Origin: Pseudomonas mucoides
Lineage (GTDB): Bacteria > Pseudomonadota > Gammaproteobacteria > Pseudomonadales > Pseudomonadaceae
NCBI RefSeq assembly: GCF_015461845.1
Contig: NZ_JACOPW010000006.1
Coordinates: 62,001 to 126,000, forward strand
Direction: 5' to 3'
DNA: 64,000 bases
Of this stretch, positions 53,512 to 61,295 are shown in pieces; position 1 is the stretch's first letter; the number at the start of each line of letters is the position of its first letter. The translations under genes were made by a program, and so were the position numbers. The notes beneath the pieces were generated by a model, which was not told the origin of the DNA, searched no databases, and saw only the letters and a list, made by a program, of their open reading frames with translations.

Positions 53512-54222
53512 ATGAAGATGTGGAAGGAGTCACAGCTAAAACAGATACTTGAAGCCAAGGAAGTTAAGCCCGCCTATGAGACTTCGCTCATACTGGCTCA
53601 GGATCTTGGCTTCAATTTCTGTGCTTTTTCAATTACATCCCCCGCAGTTTTGCTTAATCATGACACGGTAAGTTTTAACAATTACCCCGTCGATTGGAAC
53701 ACGGCATATGAACATGACCAATTAGGTGACACAGACCCAATACTGGCTCATTGCAATCATTCAGAGTTGCCAATTCTTTGGGAGGATGAGCTCTTCTCAA
53801 AGGTCCCTCAGCTGAGGCAGGCGCAAAAACAACAAGGCTTGCAGTATGGTTGGTCACAATCGATTCATGACGACAGCGGTCTGCGCAGCATGTTTAGCCT
53901 GGCCAGAAGCAACAGCCCGATCACTGCCGATGAATGGTATGCACATCTGGCCTACGCCATTTTAATCAACCGCCATTTGCATGGGCTCGTGGCAAAAAAG
54001 CTGGATCACCGCCTGGCGATTGCATGCACACCCCGGTTGTCGACGCGTGAAATCGAAATCATGAAATTGTCGGCCGACGGCAAGACGGCCTATGAATGTT
54101 CCAAAATCCTGAGCATCAGTGAACGCACCATCAATTATCATGTGCAAAGCTGCATCCATAAATTTGGGGTGAACAACAAGATTGCAGCCGTGATAAAGGC
54201 TGTGAGGGTCGGCGCTATCTGA
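53512..54222 (+). CDS. LuxR-family AHL receptor without partner synthase (LuxR solo, PpoR-like)
   Basis: Protein of 236 residues. The N-terminal autoinducer-binding domain keeps the six key positions of AHL receptors: W62, Y66, D75, P76, W90 and G113 (TraR W57, Y61, D70, P71, W85, G113). The C-terminal GerE helix-turn-helix is LSTREIEIMKLSADGKTAYE...ISERTINYHV. No luxI gene exists in the window. The position between the fpr paralogue and rlmG matches, by memory, P. putida ppoR, a conserved unpaired receptor that binds AHLs. G+C of bases 53641-53820 is 46% by count, against about 62% in a sample of rlmG. Confidence 0.88.
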   Translation: MKMWKESQLKQILEAKEVKPAYETSLILAQDLGFNFCAFSITSPAVLLNHDTVSFNNYPVDWNTAYEHDQLGDTDPILAHCNHSELPILWEDELFSKVPQLRQAQKQQGLQYGWSQSIHDDSGLRSMFSLARSNSPITADEWYAHLAYAILINRHLHGLVAKKLDHRLAIACTPRLSTREIEIMKLSADGKTAYECSKILSISERTINYHVQSCIHKFGVNNKIAAVIKAVRVGAI

Positions 54223-54399
54223 ATCCAATCAGTACGAAGAAAACCCACGGGTAATCCAACCGAAAAAAACGTACCATTTGCGGCCCCCTGAGTGATGTCG
54301 TATATAACTTCACGACGCCGTGCACTCGGCCGGTCCCGCCTGCTACAACGCCTCCGGCCGTGGGACACCACACCCGTTGACTACCCAGAGCCCCGCCTC

Positions 54400-55524
54400 A
54401 TGCCCCTGCTCGAAACACCCTTCGCCCAACTCGACCTGATCCGTCAGCCAGAACAGCAGAACGAACCGCTGCAAGCGTTCGATGCCGCCGACGAATACCT
54501 GCTCAACCACCTGGCCGAACAACAGCCCTCGGCCGAAACTCGGGTACTGGTGTTGAACGACAGTTTTGGTGCATTGGCCGCCAGCCTCGCGGGCAAGGTC
54601 CGGGTGATCAGCAGTGGTGATTCGTTCCTCGCCTTTCAGGGACTGGAAAAAAATCTGATCCGTAACGGCCAGGCGTTTGACGCCGTACCGAGCGTGCCCG
54701 CCAGCGACGTGTTCAGCGGCCCGTTTGACCGGGTATTGATCCGGGTGCCGAAAACCCTGGCGTTGCTGGAAGAACAATTGATTCGCCTGCAAGGCCAACT
54801 GGCGCCAGGCGCGCAGGTGATTGCCGCGGCGATGATCAAGCACCTGCCACGTGCTGCCGGTGATCTGCTGGAACGCTACGTCGGCCCGGTACAGGCCTCC
54901 CTGGCAGTGAAAAAGGCCCGGCTATTGATCGCCACACCTGAAGCAAAAGACCCGGTCGTGTCCCCCTACCCTTCGCGTTATCAGCTTGATGAGCCGGCCA
55001 TTGAACTGCTGAACCACGCCAATGTGTTCTGCCGCGAAGGGCTGGACATCGGCACCCGGGCCTTTCTGCCGCACCTGCCAAAAAACCTCGGCACCGCGCG
55101 AGTCGCCGATCTCGGTTGCGGTAACGGCGTGTTGGCCATTGCCAGTGCGCTGCAAAACCCCGAGGCGCAGTACACGCTGGTGGACGAGTCGTTCATGGCG
55201 GTTCAATCGGCTGCCGAAAACTGGCGCGCGGCGCTGGGCGACAGAGCGGTCATTGTGCGGGCCGGCGACGGGCTGGCCGGGCAGGAAGCTCAATCCCTGG
55301 ACGTGGTGTTGTGCAATCCGCCGTTCCATCAACAACAGGTCGTCGGCGACTTTCTCGCCTGGCGCATGTTCCAGCAGGCCCGCGAGGCGCTAGTGGTGGG
55401 TGGCGCGCTGTATATCGTCGGCAATCGTCACCTGGGTTACCACAGCAAGCTCGCACGGCTGTTCCGCGGCGTCGAACAAGTGGCTGCCACGCCAAAATTC
55501 GTGATTCTCAAAGCCCGCAAATAA
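54400..55524 (+). CDS. rlmG: 23S rRNA (guanine-1835-N2)-methyltransferase RlmG
   Basis: SAM-dependent methyltransferase of 374 residues modifying 23S rRNA G1835. The N-terminal half is a degenerate methyltransferase-like domain. The C-terminal half has VADLGCGNGVLAIASAL (SAM-binding), the catalytic NPPFHQQ and an end typical of RsmC/RlmG. The ATG at 54400 gives the family length. The 36 in-frame codons upstream resemble no RlmG. Confidence 0.92.
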   Translation: MPLLETPFAQLDLIRQPEQQNEPLQAFDAADEYLLNHLAEQQPSAETRVLVLNDSFGALAASLAGKVRVISSGDSFLAFQGLEKNLIRNGQAFDAVPSVPASDVFSGPFDRVLIRVPKTLALLEEQLIRLQGQLAPGAQVIAAAMIKHLPRAAGDLLERYVGPVQASLAVKKARLLIATPEAKDPVVSPYPSRYQLDEPAIELLNHANVFCREGLDIGTRAFLPHLPKNLGTARVADLGCGNGVLAIASALQNPEAQYTLVDESFMAVQSAAENWRAALGDRAVIVRAGDGLAGQEAQSLDVVLCNPPFHQQQVVGDFLAWRMFQQAREALVVGGALYIVGNRHLGYHSKLARLFRGVEQVAATPKFVILKARK

Positions 55525-55531
55525 ACCGGGG

Positions 55532-55560
55532 CAAAAAAAACCCTCCACGCAGGAGGGTTG
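55532..55560 (-). terminator. Terminator of the cioAB-DUF2474 operon
   Basis: On the minus strand AACCCTCC-TGCGT-GGAGGGTT is followed by TTTTTT. It may also stop rlmG from the other side, although the T run is on the minus side. Confidence 0.8.
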
Positions 55561-55595
55561 TGAATCCGTGCCTCCAAGGCGACGGGATGGGATCT

Positions 55596-55763
55596 TCAGT
55601 GTGTAGTCAGGCCTGCCGCATTCATGAACATGCGCATCAGACTGGCCACGATAAACAGGGCGCCGACGCTACCGACCCAGATCAGGACCAGCCATCCAAG
55701 CCGCTGCAACAGCGGTTTTTTTTCGGCTTCTTCAATGTCGTGCAGGGAATGTTTACCGGTCAT
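55596..55763 (-). CDS. DUF2474 small membrane protein of the cyanide-insensitive oxidase
   Basis: Protein of 55 residues, MTGKHSLHDIEEAEKKPLLQRLGWLVLIWVGSVGALFIVASLMRMF, with one membrane helix. It belongs to the DUF2474 family encoded directly after cydB/cioB genes in many proteobacteria, like CydX in other bd oxidases. The start at 55763 is chosen because the region upstream is a REP element, not coding. Its role as a small subunit is inferred from context. It is separated from cioB by 70 bases that hold a single REP. Confidence 0.82.
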   Translation of the reverse strand: MTGKHSLHDIEEAEKKPLLQRLGWLVLIWVGSVGALFIVASLMRMFMNAAGLTTH

Positions 55764-55803
55764 TACAACAATCCTCAGGTAGATCGATGGCGCCAGTGAG
55801 GGC

Positions 55804-55830
55804 GCCATCGCGAGCACGCTCGCTCCTACA
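55804..55830. repeat. Single REP within the cio operon
   Basis: CCATCGCGAGCACGCTCGCTCCTACAG, one degenerate REP unit without a partner, between the cioB stop and the DUF2474 start. Confidence 0.7.
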
Positions 55831-55833
55831 GTG

Positions 55834-56841
55834 TCAGTGATAACCGTCTTCGTGGGTGACCTTGCCGCGGAACACGTAGTAGCTCCAGAAGGTGTAGCCC
55901 AGGATGAACGGGATGATGAACAGCGTGCCCACCAGCATGAAGCCCTGACTTTGCGGCGGTGCGGCGGCGTCCCAGATCGAGATCGACGGTGGCACGATGT
56001 TCGGCCACAGGCTGATGCCCAGACCGCTATAGCCGAGGAAGATCAGCACCAGCGTCAGCAGGAACGGCGTGTAGTGCGCATTGCGGGCGACGGCGCGGAT
56101 CAAGCCATACATGGTCACCAGCACCAGAATCGGCACCGGCATGAACCAGAACAGATTGGGCAGCGTGAACCAGCGGGCGGCGATTTCAGCGTGGGCCAAG
56201 GGTGTCCAGATGCTGACAATACCGATCACCGCCAACACCACGAAGGCCAGCGGCCGTGCCAGGTTGTGCATTTGCTCTTGCAGCTTGCCCTCGGTCTTCA
56301 TGATCAACCACGTGCAACCAAGCAGTGCATACGCCACCACCAGTGCCACGCCGCAGAACAGAGTGAACGGTGTCAGCCAGTCCAGCGAACCACCGGCAAA
56401 CTGGCGATTGACCACCGGCAATCCATCAATGAAGGCGCCCAACGCCACCCCCTGAAAGAAGGTCGCGGTGAGGGAGCCTCCGATGAAAGCCTTGTCCCAG
56501 AGGTGGCGCTTGTGGTCCTTGGCCTTGAAGCGAAACTCAAAAGCCACGCCCCGGAAGATCAGCCCGATCAGCATCAGGATCAGCGGCAGGTACAACGCCG
56601 AAAGCACCACCGAATAGGCCAGCGGGAAGGCACCAAACAACGCGGCGCCGCCCAGTACCAGCCAGGTTTCGTTACCGTCCCAGACCGGGGCGACCGTGTT
56701 CATCATCACATCACGGTCGGTCTTGCCCGGGATGAACGGGAAGAGAATCCCGATCCCCAGGTCGAAGCCGTCCATGACCACGTACATCATGATGCCGAAG
56801 ATGATAATCACGGCCCAGATCAGCGGAAGATCAATACCCAT
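55834..56841 (-). CDS. cioB: Cyanide-insensitive terminal oxidase subunit II (CioB/CydB)
   Basis: Subunit II of a bd-type quinol oxidase, 335 residues, about eight hydrophobic segments. The family start is MGIDLPLIWAVIIIFGIMMYVVMDGFDLG, with conserved WDGNETWLVLGGAALFGAFP. It follows cioA with 3 bases between stop and start. The pair belongs to the CIO branch, which has high-spin haem and resists cyanide. Together the subunits oxidise ubiquinol and reduce oxygen to water without pumping protons. Confidence 0.93.
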   Translation of the reverse strand: MGIDLPLIWAVIIIFGIMMYVVMDGFDLGIGILFPFIPGKTDRDVMMNTVAPVWDGNETWLVLGGAALFGAFPLAYSVVLSALYLPLILMLIGLIFRGVAFEFRFKAKDHKRHLWDKAFIGGSLTATFFQGVALGAFIDGLPVVNRQFAGGSLDWLTPFTLFCGVALVVAYALLGCTWLIMKTEGKLQEQMHNLARPLAFVVLAVIGIVSIWTPLAHAEIAARWFTLPNLFWFMPVPILVLVTMYGLIRAVARNAHYTPFLLTLVLIFLGYSGLGISLWPNIVPPSISIWDAAAPPQSQGFMLVGTLFIIPFILGYTFWSYYVFRGKVTHEDGYH

Positions 56842-56844
56842 GAC

Positions 56845-58281
56845 TCAAATCTCCTTGGTCAGGCTGTGGTCACTGTCGGCGTCATCATCGTCAGCGGCGG
56901 ACAGCGGACGGGCCGGTGTGCGTTTCTTGCCAGGCCCACCTTCGCTGGTTTCCTTGCCTTCGTCGATCTTCGGCCCTTTGCGCACTAGGCGCATCATGTA
57001 GCCCAGGCCGGCACCGAACAGCGCGAAATACACCACCACAAACAGAATCAACGTGATGCTCATCTGCATGAAACTATGGTTGGAAGAAGCATCCGCCGTG
57101 CGCATCAGCCCGTAGACCACCCACGGCTGACGGCCGATTTCAGTGGTAAACCAACCCGCGAGGATCGCGATCAGGCCCGACGGCCCCATCCACAACGCCA
57201 GGTAAAGGAACGGTCGCGAGGTATAGAGCTTGTCGCGCTTGCGCAGCCACAGGCTCCACAACCCGGTGAATATCATCAGGAAACCCAGGCCGACCATGAT
57301 CCGGAACGACCAGAACACGATGGTCGAATTGGGCCGGTCTTCAGGCGGGAATTCCTTGAGCGCAGGGACTTGTTTGTCCAGCGAGTGGGTGAGGATCAGG
57401 CTGCCCAGATACGGAATCTCGACGGCAAATCGGGTTTTCTCGGCTTTCATGTCCGGCCAGCCGAACAGGATCAACGGGGTCGGTTCGTCGCCGATGTTTT
57501 CCCAATGACCTTCGATCGCGGCAATTTTCGCCGGCTGATGCTTGAGCGTGTTGAGGCCGTGGAAGTCACCGATGACCGCCTGAATCGGCGCAACGATCAA
57601 GGCCATCCACATGGCCATCGACAACATGGTGCGGATCGCCGGGTTGTCCTTGCCGCGCAGCAAGTGCCAGGCCGCCGAAGAGCCGACGAAGAAGGCGGTG
57701 GCAACGAACGCCGCCGTCGCCATGTGCATCAGGCGGTACGGGAACGAAGGGTTGAAGATCACCGCCAGCCAGTCGGTGGGGATCACCTGACCGTTAACGA
57801 TTTCGAAACCCTGCGGCGTCTGCATCCAGCTGTTCGAGGCGAGGATCCAGAAGGTCGAGATCAGCGTGCCAATAGCCACCATGACCGTGGCAAAGAAGTG
57901 CAGCTTGCGCCCGACCTTGTTCCAGCCAAACAGCATGACCCCAAGGAAACCGGCTTCGAGGAAGAACGCCGTCAACACCTCGTAGGTCAGCAACGGCCCG
58001 GTAACCGATCCGGCAAAGTCCGAAAAACGGCTCCAGTTGGTGCCGAACTGATACGCCATCACCAGCCCGGAGACCACCCCCATGCCGAAATTGACGGCAA
58101 AGATCTTCGACCAGAAGTGATACAGGTCGCGGTAGGTGTCGTTATGGGTTTTCAGCCACAGACCTTCGAGTACCGCCAGGTAACTCGCCAGGCCAATGGT
58201 GATGGCCGGGAACAGGATGTGAAACGAGATGGTAAACGCGAACTGCATTCGGGCGAGATCAAGTGCCTCTAAACCGAACAT
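56845..58281 (-). CDS. cioA: Cyanide-insensitive terminal oxidase subunit I (CioA/CydA)
   Basis: Subunit I with the haem sites, 478 residues. The haem b595 His is in FTISFHILFPAITIG (H21). Conserved blocks include WSKIFAVNFGMGVVSGLVMAYQFG, FLEAGFLGVMLFGWNKV and the Q-loop region, which is short, as in CIO-type enzymes. The quinol-binding W/K/E residues follow. ATG at 58281 with AGGAAG upstream; open codons before it run through the leader. An Anr box lies 164 bases upstream. Expression is expected to depend on oxygen status. Confidence 0.94.
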   Translation of the reverse strand: MFGLEALDLARMQFAFTISFHILFPAITIGLASYLAVLEGLWLKTHNDTYRDLYHFWSKIFAVNFGMGVVSGLVMAYQFGTNWSRFSDFAGSVTGPLLTYEVLTAFFLEAGFLGVMLFGWNKVGRKLHFFATVMVAIGTLISTFWILASNSWMQTPQGFEIVNGQVIPTDWLAVIFNPSFPYRLMHMATAAFVATAFFVGSSAAWHLLRGKDNPAIRTMLSMAMWMALIVAPIQAVIGDFHGLNTLKHQPAKIAAIEGHWENIGDEPTPLILFGWPDMKAEKTRFAVEIPYLGSLILTHSLDKQVPALKEFPPEDRPNSTIVFWSFRIMVGLGFLMIFTGLWSLWLRKRDKLYTSRPFLYLALWMGPSGLIAILAGWFTTEIGRQPWVVYGLMRTADASSNHSFMQMSITLILFVVVYFALFGAGLGYMMRLVRKGPKIDEGKETSEGGPGKKRTPARPLSAADDDDADSDHSLTKEI

Positions 58282-58444
58282 AAGTCTTCCTCTGTCAGTT
58301 AATACGGCTGCTGGCTGGAAGCCTGCACCCAACGGCCCCCACGGGTATGGAGTGCGGCGAATTCGAATTCGTTCTTTTTATTGAAAGCCTCACAACGCAG
58401 GGAAGTCTGGCCTGATGGCCGCCGGATCAATTCCTGGTGGGGTT

Positions 58445-58458
58445 TTGATCTGGATCAA
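58445..58458. promoter_or_regulatory. Anr/Fnr box upstream of cioAB
   Basis: TTGAT-CTGG-ATCAA, a perfect match to the FNR/Anr consensus. Adjacent at 58459-58468 is the perfect palindrome TCAACGTTGA. In P. aeruginosa Anr represses cioAB at low oxygen, and the same is expected here. Confidence 0.85.
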
Positions 58459-58559
58459 TCAACGTTGAAAGAGTAGTCCCATTTCCGGGGATGAACCGCG
58501 TGGTCTTTTGCCGCGTGACAAGTTGCCTCATGGCTATCGTTACAGGCAGATACATTTCC

Positions 58560-58650
58560 CCTGCGGGAGCGAGCTTGCTCGCGAAGCGCGTGTGCCAGGC
58601 AGCTCGGTATCGAGGGATAGGCCGCCATCGCGAGCAGCCTGCTCCCACAG
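58560..58650. repeat. REPIN in the cioA-MFS intergenic region
   Basis: CTGCGGGAGCGAGCTTGCTC... and GCGAGCAGCCTGCTCCCACAG. The right arm has changed (GCAGCCTG), so the pairing is weak. Between cioA (58281) and the MFS gene (58766), 484 bases hold only this, the Anr box and the palindrome. Confidence 0.8.
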
Positions 58651-58765
58651 AGGAATCAGGTGTTTTTACGATCGATGTCTAGCTAAGTATATTTTCTGCG
58701 GCTGCAACTTCTGGTTACAGGTTGGTGATAACCTCGCCCTTCCCCTCTCCCAGATTTCCCCGCAG

Positions 58766-60004
58766 ATGCCCAGCCAAGAGCCCTTGCTGTTACGTCATCA
58801 CCGCCCCTTCATCGCGTTCTGGCTGGCTCGGGTGTTTACCGCCAGCGGTTTTCAGATGCTCACCGTGGCCATTGGCTGGAACCTGTACCAGTTAACCGGC
58901 AACGTGCTCGATCTGGGCCTGGTGGGGTTGGTGGAATTTGCCCCGCGCGTGCTGTTCATGCTGCACACGGGGCACGTCGCGGACCGCTATGACCGGCGCA
59001 AAGTCGCGGCGATCTGCCAGTCGCTGCAAGCGTTGATCGCCCTGTCGCTGGCCATCGGCAGCGCCACCGATCATGTCACCCGGGAAATGATCTTCATCCT
59101 CGCGTTCTTGCTCGGTGCTGCGCGCTCCTTCGAAATGCCCACCACTCAAGCCCTGTTGCCGAGCATCGTGCCCAGCGCGCTGTTTCCCCGTGCGGTGGCC
59201 GCCGCGCAATCCGCGCAGCAGTCAGCCACTATCGTCGCCCCGGCGCTCGGCGGTTTGCTCTACGCCTTCGGCAGCGTCTGGGTGTATGGCCCGACCGTAA
59301 TCCTCTACATCGTTGCCTGCGGGTTGATGCTCAACTTGCCGGCCCGGCAAACGCCGTTGAACAAGGGCAAGGCGACGCTGGATTCGCTGCTGGCGGGTAT
59401 CCGCTTCATTCGCAGTCGCCCGGACATTCTCGGGGCAATTTCTCTGGACCTGTTTGCGGTCTTGCTCGGCGGCGCGACGGCGCTGCTGCCGGTGTTTGCC
59501 AAGGACATCCTGCTGACCGGCCCGTGGGGGCTTGGCCTGCTGCGGTCTGCGCCGGCCGTCGGCGCGCTGTTGATGTCGCTGTTCCTGGCGCGGTTTGCGG
59601 TTGAGCGCAACGTCGGACGGGTGATGTTCACCGCCGTCGGTGTGTTCGGCGTCGCCACCATCGCCTTCGGCCTGTCGACCTCGTTCTGGTTCTCGCTTGC
59701 AGTGCTGGTGGTGCTGGGCGCGGCCGACATGATCAGCATGGTGATCCGCGCCTCGTTCGTGCAGCTGGAAACCCCGGACGAAATGCGCGGCCGGGTCAGC
59801 GCCGTGAACGGCCTGTTCATCGGTGCGTCAAATCAGTTGGGCGAATTCGAATCCGGGCTGACCGCCCACTGGTTCGGTACTGTGCCGGCGGTGGTCATGG
59901 GCGGGATCGGCACACTGGTGGTAACCGGGGCCTGGGTGAAACTGTTCCCCACCTTGGCCAATCGCGACCGCATGCATGTGCCGCTGGAGGAAGTGAAGGT
60001 CTGA
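58766..60004 (+). CDS. MFS transporter (EntS-like drug/siderophore exporter family)
   Basis: Inner-membrane carrier of 412 residues with 12 predicted helices. MFS signature DRYDRRKVAAIC follows helix 2 (HTGHVADRYDRRK). The N-terminal FLARVFTASGFQM-type pattern (FIAFWLARVFTASGFQMLTV) and the central loop fit the MFS_3/EntS group of exporters. The substrate is unknown, and no siderophore genes are near. The start at 58766 is the ATG of MPSQEPLLLRHHRPF; no good ribosome site is visible, so a slightly different start is possible. Confidence 0.85.
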   Translation: MPSQEPLLLRHHRPFIAFWLARVFTASGFQMLTVAIGWNLYQLTGNVLDLGLVGLVEFAPRVLFMLHTGHVADRYDRRKVAAICQSLQALIALSLAIGSATDHVTREMIFILAFLLGAARSFEMPTTQALLPSIVPSALFPRAVAAAQSAQQSATIVAPALGGLLYAFGSVWVYGPTVILYIVACGLMLNLPARQTPLNKGKATLDSLLAGIRFIRSRPDILGAISLDLFAVLLGGATALLPVFAKDILLTGPWGLGLLRSAPAVGALLMSLFLARFAVERNVGRVMFTAVGVFGVATIAFGLSTSFWFSLAVLVVLGAADMISMVIRASFVQLETPDEMRGRVSAVNGLFIGASNQLGEFESGLTAHWFGTVPAVVMGGIGTLVVTGAWVKLFPTLANRDRMHVPLEEVKV

Positions 60005-60060
60005 AGCAGGTGCCTGGCACAAATTTGCCGACCAGGTGCACTAACTAGATACCGCAACAG

Positions 60061-60081
60061 GTGTAATGTATCGCCTTACAC
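60061..60081. promoter_or_regulatory. Probable HigA operator
   Basis: GTGTAA-N9-TTACAC, a perfect 6-base dyad, 7 bases before the higB start. A HigA autoregulatory site is expected there. Confidence 0.5.
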
Positions 60082-60088
60082 TTGCCCC

Positions 60089-60368
60089 ATGATCAAATCC
60101 TTTCGGCACAAGGGCCTTCGTGGCCTCTATGAAACAGGTTCGACTCGAAGGATTCGTGTAGACCATGCAAAGCGTCTGTCTCGGATACTTCAGTTCATGG
60201 ACCGCGCAACGCTACCCGGCGATCTAGACCTTCCGGGATGGCGACTGCATCCACTCAGAGGAGAGTTGGCCGAATTCTGGTCGCTGAGTTGTTTCAGGGA
60301 ACTGGCGAGTTGTTTTTCGGTTTATCGGTTCAGATATCGAACTGGTCGACTATCTGGACTACCACTGA
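60089..60368 (+). pseudogene. higB: HigB toxin gene broken by a one-base insertion
   Basis: The first 67 codons match HigB of the RelE family: MIKSFRHKGLRGLYETGSTR..., then DLPGWRLHPLRGELAEFWSLS. Then an extra T at 60289-60290 shifts the frame. If one T is removed, translation continues as VSGNWRVVFRFIGSDIELVDYL and ends at the TGA 60366-60368, giving 92 residues, the normal HigB length. With the T present, the frame runs to 60424 and ends in unrelated sequence inside higA. The toxin would lose its C-terminal strands and the catalytic residues there. Sequencing error cannot be excluded. Confidence 0.85.
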
Positions 60369-60381
60369 CAGGAGGCAGGCA

Positions 60382-60669
60382 ATGCCCATGCACAACCCGC
60401 CACACCCTGGCGAAACACTCTTGATGGATGTGTTACCCGAACTCGGCATCAGCGTCACGGAACTCGCCCGCCATCTGGGTTTTGCACGACCGCACCTTTC
60501 TCGGGTTCTGCATGGCCACGCCCCCATCAGCCCGGATCTGGCCGTGCGTCTGGAGCGGGCGGGGATTGGCAAGGCTCGCATGTGGCTAGGGGTTCAGACT
60601 GATTACGATCTCTGGCAAGCAGAACAGCGCGAACAGCCGGCGATCAAGCCCATCGCCATCCACGCCTGA
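60382..60669 (+). CDS. higA: HigA-family antitoxin (XRE helix-turn-helix)
   Basis: Protein of 95 residues, MPMHNPPHPGETLLMDVLPELG, with an XRE domain (ISVTELARHLGFARPHLSRVLHGHAPISPDLAVRLERA). It starts at 60382, with GGAGG 7 bases upstream. It is intact, although its toxin partner is frameshifted, so it may now serve only as a repressor of its own operator. It overlaps the extended frameshifted reading frame of higB in another frame. Confidence 0.9.
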   Translation: MPMHNPPHPGETLLMDVLPELGISVTELARHLGFARPHLSRVLHGHAPISPDLAVRLERAGIGKARMWLGVQTDYDLWQAEQREQPAIKPIAIHA

Positions 60670-60676
60670 CATATCC

Positions 60677-61228
60677 TCACGCCAGCATCTCCCCCGCCAC
60701 CGCCATGCGCGTGGCCTTGCCGCAGAGTTGTTCCACCAGCGTCAGGGCAAATGCCAAAGCGGCCCCGGAACCCTGGGCGGTCACGCAGTTGCCGTCGACC
60801 ACCACCGGTTGGTCGATGAAGTTGCAACCTGACAACTGATGACTGGCGGAGGGCAGGCAGGTCATGCGTCGCTGACGCAATACGCCGAAGTGCTGCAGCG
60901 CGACCGCCGGGGCTTCAGCGATGCCGGCGAACAGGCGCCCGGCGGCGGCCTGATCCTTGATCAGTTGTTGCAGGGGTTGATGGGCCGCCAGGTGTTGCGC
61001 GCCCACGGCGCCGCCCGGAAGGGCGATCAGGTCGAACGGCTGGGCCAGCAAGTCCACCAGCATGGCATCGGCCGTCAGCCGGGTTCCACGGGCGCAGGTG
61101 AGCATGCGCCGCCCCTCGATGCTGGCCACCACCACTTCAACGTTGGCGCGGCGCAACACATCGATCAGGGTCACTGTTTGCAGGTCGTCGATGCCCTCGG
61201 CGAGGGTAATCAAAGCTCTAAAGGTCAT
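60677..61228 (-). CDS. DJ-1/PfpI-fold protein lacking catalytic residues
   Basis: Protein of 183 residues, MTFRALITLAEGIDDLQTVTLIDVL, of the DJ-1/ThiJ/YajL superfamily. The nucleophile elbow, normally AICAAP, reads AGIAEAP, with Ala104 where Cys106 of DJ-1 would be. The conserved Glu (E18 in DJ-1, GAEEME) is Gln17 here (GIDDLQ). LPGGAVGAQHL and the later TCLPSASHQLSG are kept. So the fold is present, but the known glyoxalase/deglycase chemistry is unlikely. The start at 61228 gives the family length. Confidence 0.85.
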   Translation of the reverse strand: MTFRALITLAEGIDDLQTVTLIDVLRRANVEVVVASIEGRRMLTCARGTRLTADAMLVDLLAQPFDLIALPGGAVGAQHLAAHQPLQQLIKDQAAAGRLFAGIAEAPAVALQHFGVLRQRRMTCLPSASHQLSGCNFIDQPVVVDGNCVTAQGSGAALAFALTLVEQLCGKATRMAVAGEMLA

Positions 61229-61295
61229 GGGGACAGTCCACAGGGTGATCTTTAAAGCGTAGTCAGCTTTCCTGACGCTTGTTCGAGTGCAGCCG

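Noticed and set aside
60089..60424. Programmed frameshift in higB
   Set aside because: The site (AGTTG) is not a slippery heptamer, and no stem-loop or stop-codon arrangement favours recoding; a plain insertion is simpler.
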